Origin: Eurosta solidaginis
Taxonomy: Eukaryota; Arthropoda; Insecta; Diptera; Tephritidae
Reading direction: 5' to 3'
DNA: 64,000 nucleotides
NCBI RefSeq assembly: GCF_040869045.1
Contig: NC_090321.1
Span: 138,623,689 to 138,687,688, forward strand
Below are positions 56,561 through 64,000 of the stretch, in pieces (the stretch's first letter is position 1; each line of letters begins with the position of its first letter). The translations under genes were made by a program, and so were the position numbers. Below the pieces are notes generated by a model. It was not told the origin of the DNA, searched no databases, and was given only the letters and a program-made list of their open reading frames with translations.

Positions 56561-57929
56561 CAGCACATTATTCGAATTCGCCGCAAATACGACAACACCA
56601 AACTACCACGGAGGGAACCGACAATATCGATTTAGGTTTTTTTGCTGTTTAAAAATCATGTTTTAGATTGTAAGATTTATGCCCTGAATTTCCCTGTAAC
56701 TCCTAAGCCTGAAATATTGTTGAATTGTAGTTAAATTTTTTTTGAGAATTTTCTCATTCTTATATACCTACATATTCTTTTTTTTTTTTTCTAACATATA
56801 TCACTTACCGAAAAACACACATACATACATAGTATTCACTTCACACACACTTTTCATCACATTTATGTATATATGATTTTTTTGCATAATTACTTAACTT
56901 AGTATTTTAGTATTCGCTTAATTTTTTCTCTGAATTCCTTTTTTTGCGAGCTTGATTTTTTTTCTTCCGTATTTTTTTTTTTTTTCTTACACCCTAATTA
57001 ATCCGTAGGCACACATGAATCTTTTTTCATTATATATATTGATAATTGCTATATTCTTTTACCTTTTTTTGGAATTTTATTTACTTCGCTTTCTTAATTA
57101 AGTATTTCTATAAGAAAAAAAAAAGGATCTGCCTCAAACACGCGTGGCACCTTCCTTGTTCTTTCCTAAGAAATTTGGTCGTTGGTAAACCACTTTTCGT
57201 GGTAACCACTTGTTTTCGTACCGACCAATATATTTCCACTGTACACTTCACACTTACCCCGTGATTATTTTTAATTTTTTTTTACTTTTTTAGTAAATAT
57301 TTCCTTTTTTTATTTTTCTTTATCAATTACCACGAGCGCACCAGAAAAAAATGTGCATGCGCATTTTAACATTCATAAACCGGAACTGAAAGTTCCATGA
57401 GGTAATAATATATAATAGTACAAGTACATGGAATAGGGTTTTTTTTTTTGCTCTTTATTTCTATTTTTTTCAGCTCCCGCTGCTACAGCCTTGGTACCTA
57501 GACTGCAGATGAGCGTGAGGAGATGAGTAAGTGGATGATTATATACATATAATGAATGGTAATATTTATATAACATCGTCGTAATCTCTCCTTTTTTTTT
57601 TGATTCTTTGCCTAACCTGTTATCGTATGCAAATATTTAGGTGAGCGTTTTAACTATTTCTTAATATAAGCAAGAAATAGAGTTCTTAAGTAAAGGGTGT
57701 TCCCGTCGTGGTTATTTTATGTTCTTGTTATCTATTTTATTTTTTTTTCTTTGAATATTGTATGCAGTAATTGCAGTATCTTTTCTTTGTTATTTTGATT
57801 GAGTGTAGATCAGGATAAAAAAAGAATAAAATTTAGAATTACCAATACAAATCACTAGATATAAGTAAACATAGAATTTGTGAAAATAAACGTGTATAAA
57901 GAGGAAATGAGTTATTTCGAATTTATTGG
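56561..57929. other. T-rich DNA, no gene seen
   Basis: Long T and A runs with a few GTRAGT-like sites. The frames at 57046-57264 and 57373-57576 have no domain. Probably LTR-element flank or leader. Confidence 0.4.
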
Positions 57930-58398
57930 CTGAAACAGTGTTAGGAAAAATGCAGGCCCTCTAAGTTTTCTTTTGTGTTAGTGTGGGTGTTGCCCTTGTG
58001 GCACACTAGGAATGAGTTAGGTGTTGCAACCCACTGACGGACGGTGATTTAGACTAGACCATTACAGACGGACGAACGTCAGGACAAGGGAACTCCACTC
58101 GGTTATCGGAGTCAAAGTGGAGTTCAAGGTTGTTCATGCCTCATGAACAAGAGGGGTGGGATGACTCCACCTGATACGGACGGTCTTCTCCCGCTTGCTC
58201 TCTTCTCCTTTTCTTTCTCCCTATCTTCTACAGGTCCCTATGTTTTTCTCCCTAGGCATGATAATTATAATTTTGTTTTTGTGACTGTGGGTTGAGGAAG
58301 GTGGCAAGAACCGCGCCTCAACGCCGACGAGCCTCAGCCGGGCTACCACCATGCCTAACCGCCACCCTTCTCGCCCCGGACCAAGCAGTTACATTACA
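57930..58398 (+). repeat. 5' LTR of Gypsy-B (left edge approximate)
   Basis: G/C-richer than its surroundings, with CCCTCTAAG, ACGGACGGACGAACGTC-like sequence and a CT-rich tract, ending ACATTACA just before the primer site. Only the right edge is supported. Confidence 0.5.
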
Positions 58399-58399
58399 A

Positions 58400-58410
58400 T
58401 GGCGCCCAAC
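58400..58410 (+). promoter_or_regulatory. Primer-binding site, tRNA-Lys type
   Basis: TGGCGCCCAAC one base after the LTR end. TGGCGCCCAACGT is the classical Lys1,2-tRNA primer site used by Drosophila gypsy and several retroviruses. Confidence 0.75.
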
Positions 58411-60288
58411 GTAATATCCCGATCATCTTTTTGTGTTTTTTTCTCATATTTCATTCTATTAAGTTTTCTTTCGGTTCTCTTCTTCAAATTTCCAACGAAT
58501 AGCCCAACTCTTCCTTTCCCTTCATAACTTAATATTTTTATTTTTTTTTTCCTTTTTTTTTCATTTCATTAACAAATTTCTCACTATTCTCATGTCAAGT
58601 AAAATTTTCTAACTAATTTATTTTCCTTCTCTCGGACAGGTTAGGGTTACGAAGGTAGCATCACTTTCCAAGTCGGTGAAGTGATTTGTGCCTAAGTGAC
58701 ATTTAGATAGACGGGGGGTAGCGTTAGTCCGACTTCGAAGTTCCCTTTCTTCGATTTCAACGTCTTGATAAGGTGGTATTCGAAGTCGAGACTAGCACAG
58801 TCCAAGATGTTTTTGTTTGTGGCAAAGTTGCTCAAGCTGCCAGGTGATGTTCCAGCAACACCTACATGTGAGGTTTGCAGCTTTTGACCACTGGGGGTAG
58901 ATTTGGGTCTTTATTCAAAGATGTTCGGCAACCACGGCTGGAGCAAGTGCTCTGACCGTTGAAGTGTCGAATAGGGTAATCAAAAGGGGGACTAGCTGAC
59001 ATGACTTCGGACTGAGAACTGACGGACGTAAGCAGCACCGACCTAAGTTTCAATTCCTTCGCGAGGTCAACACCGATACACGCTAACCACTTAACGAATA
59101 TTTTACCGTTGCAAGTTAAAATAACTATAAGACCATAAAATCAGCGTTTACTTAGTTTCCAAATAAATTTGAGTTTAATTTAAATAGAGCTTAAGTTTTT
59201 AATATTTTTACCGTTTTCATTTTAGTTTCTCAAATTGTCTTATATATTTTTTATTGAATTTTTTTAGCAAGTATCTAGGAGATACATAAGCCACCAAATT
59301 TTAGGTTTAGATTCGGATTTTCCTTTTTAGTTTAATTTATTGTTTTCTACCTATTGCTTTATTTTACGCTTTACTTTTTTATACAAATTTCATCGTTCTA
59401 AGCGATCAAGCAAGAATAGTTAATCAACCACAAACTGAATTTTAAAGTGGATTCTGAATTGTTAGTCTTTTTATTTCTTTAATATTTGTTTTTTTTTTAT
59501 AGCATTGCTTTTCCAGCTTTTTTTTTACATTATTGCAATAAGTTAGTTTCTAGGAAACTATAAGCCACCGAACTGGAGTAAAGGTGGATATTTAGTTTTG
59601 ATTTCCTCATTAATTCTCTTTACTACTTTTTTTATAAAATTTCTTAATCATAATAATCGAGTCTAATACCAATAGAACTAAGCGAAACAAATATAGAGTT
59701 AGAGCCAGTACTGAATTTTAATTGTTATTATTATTTTTTTCTTGTATAAATTTAGTTTTTTGTTTTATTTTTCCTACCACGTTCTGAATTCTGTAGAGGA
59801 TACTGAATTTTCAACCTCGCTAAATTTTAATAGTCCATACGTTTAAGAAATCGACACACACACTTGCGCGTACATATTTATATTCGAATTCTATCAGAAC
59901 ACACATACATATATTATTCCACATATAGTAATTCATTTTATATTTTGATACTGAACTGATTCCTATATGTAAATTTTTGAATTTTTTTATTTACACATAT
60001 TTCTTTACACACATGTACATTTATATAAATAACAACGGTCAAATATAAATCCTTAGAAGTTTTAATTTACAGCTTGTTTTTTTGCGTTAATTTTAAAATT
60101 TTTGGGATTTTGTACATCGCGAATTTCGTTGTTTGATGTAAAGAATTATTTTTTTTTTGGGAATTTTCAATCCTATTAATAACCTTTTTTGTTTTTCTCG
60201 TTGAAAGCAAAAGTTTGAATAATAGCTTTAGACCATCTTCGGCAATTTTTCTTTAGATTGCTTTTTGTGTACCTCATCTCAGTGGTAC
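58411..60288 (+). other. Gypsy-B leader
   Basis: T-rich, about 1.9 kb, unusually long for an insect Gypsy leader. A short frame at 58809 (MFLFVAKLLKLPGDVPATP, ending TGA after 27 codons) is the only coding-like piece; its role is unknown. Confidence 0.5.
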
Positions 60289-62008
60289 ATGGATAGGCAA
60301 CAAGAGGAAGAAGAAATACGAAGGCCTGGATTAGGGATTTTTAATAGCAATAGACGAAGGCCGGTCACTCGAAGCATCTCTAGAGCACTCGAGAACCAGC
60401 TAGTTGGGTCTGTATTCACACAGATAGACACGGGTATTGAGATTCCGGTAGACTTCCTGCCAACCGATTTCCTTAACCGTTGTTCTGCCAGAGTTTTTGG
60501 AAATTTTGAGCAGATTGACAGGGGGAGGAAAGAGTTCGCTGTGACCAACACGCTAGTAGTAGAAGACACCGAAAGGTCCCTTAGTTTTTCTCGAAAGTTG
60601 TCTATGCTGGAGATGTCCGAACAGGGAGAGGATCAGCAGGCGGGAGGAGCATTCGGGGGAGCTAGACCACGGAGACCACCTGGAAATGAAGAGCAGGAGG
60701 GACGACGAAATACTGCACCGCCTGCAGATCGCATGGACAATTTGAATGCGCTCATGGAAACTATCTCACAGCAAAACCAAATCGTACTAGAAGCAATGGA
60801 CGAGTTCCGTAAGATGAGAGCCGACGTGTCATGTCTAAGTAATCGAGTAGCAGACGTGGAGTCGTCGATGCAAGCACCAGCAGCAGCACCTCCTCCAGCG
60901 TCTACCTCAACACCAGGGCATAACAACGAAAGGGCAAGTAGGGAAACTAGCGGCAACACTCAGCTAGGGGAAGATAGGCTTAGGGACAATTACGGCAGAA
61001 AGCGGATCGATCTTCATAAGTGGAACCTTAAGTTCGATGGGTCGCCGAAGGGAATGACGGTCGAAAGTTTTGTTTTTAGGGTAGAGAGGATGAGATTGCA
61101 GTACCAGTTGAGTTACGGGCAGATACTTGCAGATTTTCACTGTTTAGTGACTGGCTCGGCGCTCAAATGGTACTGGCAGGTCTTAGAAGATAACGCAGAT
61201 GATCCACACTTCGACTACTCCCGCCTAAAAACGGAACTTTTGGCCCAATTCAAATCGGCAGACTCCGATTACGAGGTGATCCGCGAGATCATGGAGAGGA
61301 AGCAACTCCCGCAAGAGAGTTTCGACGAGTTTTACGCCGATATCCATGATCTCACCTTCCGCCTGAGAACAAGAATTCCAGAGCCAGAGTTGGTGAATAT
61401 AATAAAAGGAAACCTTAAGCCATTCTTTTAGCTCCAAGTTGACGACCCTAGCTGAATTGAAACATGAGTGCAAGCGAGCAGAGAAGCTCATGAAAGAAAA
61501 TAGGGCCAGGTTTAAAGCAGTAAGCGAAGTGGGGGTCGATTATGGGGAAACAGGGGCAGAAGTAGAAGCTTTCAATAGGAACACTAGGGACATGACAGGG
61601 TCAAATAAAATGAAGCCCGGTCCCGCCTCTTCGCGTGATCTGTCGAAACCCAACCCTCCTTCCTGCAATCCTTCGTCGTACAACCACAATCTAAATGTGT
61701 GTGAATCGTCCAATAATAATAGTAAAAGTGTTAGTAGTGTCCAAAACCAAACTTTTTGTTCGTCACCATTTCACCTTATGTTGTGCTTTGCTTGTGGAAT
61801 GCCGGTGGACTACTATATTAGAAACCCGGCTGAAGCAGCAAAGGACAGTAAATGTAAGTCCTCTTTCCACCTGATGAAGTGTTTTGCGTGTGGTAAAGAT
61901 TCGTCCTTCTGTGTGTTTAAACCTGAGGCGGGAAACCGGGGTCTGGCGGAGATGTCCCGGCACTCTGTCCAGAACAAGGAACACCCGGAAAGGCAGCAAA
62001 CAAACTAA
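60289..62008 (+). pseudogene. Gypsy-B gag (one frame change)
   Basis: ATG 60289 is chosen over the upstream TTG because the frame becomes gag-like from MDRQQEEEE. Acidic/Arg-rich N-terminus, coiled-coil (NLNALMETISQQNQIVLEAM, about residues 155-200), Pro/Ala hinge, then capsid LHKWNLKFDGSPKGMTVESF, YGQILADFHCLVTGSALKWYW and IIKGNLKPFF, ending at TAG 61429-61431. In the next frame LAELKHECKRAEKLMKENRARF continues the capsid end and leads to two near-duplicate Cys motifs, FHLMLCFACGM and FHLMKCFACGK, before TAA at 62006-62008. The frame change may be a mutation or an error. Confidence 0.78.
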
Positions 62009-62031
62009 GCCGAGAGGTAGGCATTAAGATT

Positions 62032-62691
62032 TTGCAACGTGAGAAGATAGTAGGGGTACTGGATAGAGAAGAAAAGGAAAAGAAACCAAGGAAGGAAAAA
62101 GATAGTTTGCACAGCAGGAAAATTAGATATGAGGAAGCCCGCAGACGCATATTTTGCGAGGAGCTAGATAAACGAAGAAATAGAAATACAAATAGGAATT
62201 ACACCAAAATACAGAAGATGAGAGAAAAGAAAAAGAATTTTAAGAGGATTAGGAATAAGATAATAGCAACCATAGTGACAGTTAAAGGAGATAATCGGTT
62301 TTTTGCAAGGACTGTTATAGGAGGTCAAGAGGCATTAGCGTTGTTAGACTCAGGTGCAGGAGCTTGTTGTTTAGGCAAAAACGCAGATATAATCTTAAAT
62401 GGTAAGGAGCATTTGATATTGCCAGTCAAAGGTCAAAACATAAGAACGGCTAATGGGGGCGAAACCCCCGTGCAAGGGGCTATTACATTGCCAGTTGTGT
62501 GGGATGGTATGACTCGGGATCTGGAGTTCTTGATTGTCCCTGGTCTACAGCAGGAGGTCTACCTAGGGGTTGATTTTTGGCAGGCTTTTGAACTTAGTGT
62601 TGTTAGTAGGGGACGTCTAAAAGTGCTGTCGTATCAGAACTTGCGCCCGCCGAGGGTGATCTGTGTTTTGATGCGGTGCAACACGTGTTAA
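62032..62691 (+). CDS. Gypsy-B protease region
   Basis: A very basic N-terminal segment (RRRIFCEELDKRRNRNTNRN) is followed by a retropepsin: ARTVIGGQEALALLDSGAGACCLG with the catalytic DSGA, then QGAITLPVVWDGMTRDLEFLIVP and VYLGVDFWQAF (the flap-to-ILG-like end). It runs to TAA at 62689-62691. The following RT is in the -1 frame and overlaps from about 62640. The true start is unclear because this region would be part of a polyprotein. Confidence 0.78.
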   Translation: MQREKIVGVLDREEKEKKPRKEKDSLHSRKIRYEEARRRIFCEELDKRRNRNTNRNYTKIQKMREKKKNFKRIRNKIIATIVTVKGDNRFFARTVIGGQEALALLDSGAGACCLGKNADIILNGKEHLILPVKGQNIRTANGGETPVQGAITLPVVWDGMTRDLEFLIVPGLQQEVYLGVDFWQAFELSVVSRGRLKVLSYQNLRPPRVICVLMRCNTC

Positions 62692-64000
62692 GCCCCGAGG
62701 AAAACAAAGCGTTAGAGGGCATCAAGGCGCAGTTTCCGTCGTTTGCGGTTCTGGGACTGGGAAAAACCGACATGGAGGAACACATTATTGAAGTCACTGA
62801 TGAACACCTACCCGTGAAGCAAAGGCATTATCCTATTTCACCCGCAGTACAGAAATTAATATACAACGAGCTCGATCGCATGCTAGATATGGGAGTAATA
62901 GAAGAGAGCAACAGCTGCTGGAACTCACCTGTGTCCCTCGTAATCAAAGGAACCAAAAACAGACTGTGCCTCGATGCCCGAAAAGTTAATGAACGCACCA
63001 TTAAAGATGCCTATCCACTCCCACATATTGATGGTATTTTAAGCCGACTACAAAATACCCGCTATATATCTGCCATCGACTTAAAAGACGCGTTTTGGCA
63101 GATACCATTAGAGAAGAAATCAAGAGAAAAGACGGCTTTCACTGTACCTGGGAGACCCTTGTACCATTTCACGGTAATGCCTTTCGGGCTGTGTAACGCT
63201 GCACAGCGCATGTGCCGACTAATGGACAAGGTGATACCCGCTTCCCTTCGTGAATCAGTGTTTGTGTATCTAGACGATTTACTTGTTTGTTCAGAAGATT
63301 TTTCGTCTCATTTATATTTGTTATCTGTTGTAGCTAAATGCCTTCGTGATGCGAAATTGACGATCAACGTTGAGAAGAGCAAATTTTGTTACAAGGAAGT
63401 GCGCTATCTCGGATACGTGGTCGGGGACGGATGCATCCGTACAGACGATAGTAAAATAGCGGCGATGCGAGACTTTCCGGAGCCACGAACTCCGAAACAG
63501 CTTAGAAGGTTCCTGGGGATGACGGGATGGTATAGACGATTTATACAGGACTATGCCACGATTGCTGCACCACTACACGACAGACTGACGAAAGAAAACA
63601 TAAAAAAGTTTTCACTGACGGAGGATGCAAAGGCGGGGTTTAACAGCCTAAAACAGAGCCTGACATCGGCACCAGTGCTGACTCACCCGGACTTCAACAG
63701 ACATTTTTACATACAGTGTGACGCATCGACAGACGGGGTGGGTGGAGTACTATTCCAACTGGACGACGAAAACAACGAACGATCGATAGCGTATGTGTCA
63801 GCTAAACTAAATAAAGCGCAACGCAACTACAGTATTACGGAACTGGAATGTTACGCTGCTGTAATCAGCATAAAGAGGTTCAGGCCATACGTGGAGGGTC
63901 TACCTTTTGCGGTGATAACAGATCACGCTAGCTTGAAATGGCTCATGGGTCAAAAGGATCTTTCAGGTCGATTGGCTAGATGGAGCCTAAAACTACAGTC
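62640..64000 (+). CDS. Gypsy-B reverse transcriptase / RNase H (3' truncated by window)
   Basis: Open without a stop to the last base. Motifs in order: VKQRHYPISPAVQKLIYNEL, MGVIEESNSCWNSPVSLV, LCLDARKVNERT, ISAIDLKDAFWQIPLE, FTVMPFGLCNAAQRMCRLMD, catalytic VYLDDLLV (about 63268), LGYVVGDG, LRRFLGMTGWYRRFI, then RNase H YIQCDASTDGVGGVLF, ELECYAAV and VITDHASLKWL. All RT and RNase H acidic residues expected in the seen part are present. It starts about 50 bp inside the protease frame, so expression would need a -1 frameshift unless an indel separates them. Confidence 0.88.

Larger units (their letters stand above)
57930..64000 (+). mobile_element. Ty3/Gypsy retrotransposon (Gypsy-B), 5' LTR to RNase H, runs off the window
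   Basis: A 5' LTR ending TTACATTACA (58398), tRNA-Lys-type primer site, a ~1.9 kb T-rich leader, gag, protease, RT and RNase H. Integrase and the 3' LTR lie beyond 64000. The left LTR boundary is a guess because the partner LTR is not visible. Confidence 0.75.

Overview
The window looks like a repeat-rich, probably heterochromatic or intergenic stretch of a dipteran genome. A tephritid-like higher fly is my inference from the mix of element types; the sequence alone does not prove it. I found no convincing host protein gene, rRNA or functional tRNA gene. Almost everything recognisable is a transposable element (TE), most are broken, and many are nested in one another.

Layout. 1-625: 3' end of a LOA/I-group non-LTR retrotransposon. 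626-3539: Penelope-like element with direct terminal repeats that carry hammerhead-ribozyme-like motifs. 3540-8110 (-): Ty3/Gypsy element cut off in its integrase, with an inverted-repeat element in its leader. 8961-11092 (-): first copy of an internally deleted Gypsy family, here called Gypsy-A. 11218-12947: dead gag/protease copy. 12950-16300 (-): non-LTR element with AP endonuclease and RT. 16305-18442: ZMYM1-like hAT transposase gene with an apparent intron. 18930-20930: tandem repeats, a fold-back element and a Helitron helicase relic. 21235-23490: second copy of the dead gag joined to the hAT fragment. 23526-26225: about 21 units of a 129-130 bp satellite, followed by two hairpin-bearing Helentron-like ends. 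26510-27289: second hAT remnant.

27290-44768 is Gypsy-A plus flanking DNA, and most of it is a tandem duplication: unit 1 is about 28700-38344, unit 2 is 38345-44768. A Jockey/CR1-like element inserted only into unit 1. A TA-flanked element, a TIR element with an 8-bp target duplication and a tRNA-derived SINE inserted only into unit 2. 44660-47900: diverged repeats, a hAT-like TIR element and an old non-LTR ORF1 relic. 49560-55301: BEL/Pao element with a PHD-finger gag, lacking its protease core. 55302-57930: C/A-rich then T-rich non-coding DNA with exon-like blocks. About 57930-64000: Ty3/Gypsy element (Gypsy-B) with a tRNA-Lys-type primer site and an open RT/RNase H frame running off the window.

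The most unusual signal is Gypsy-A. Three copies share the same coding architecture (SAP-domain gag where the N-terminus survives, protease, a roughly 100-residue linker, integrase GPY/F tail) with no RT, RNase H or integrase core. The linker DNA contains a 68-bp block, 66/68 identical to the 3' end of the BEL/Pao pol in the same window. This suggests a chimeric non-autonomous LTR element that spread in the deleted form.
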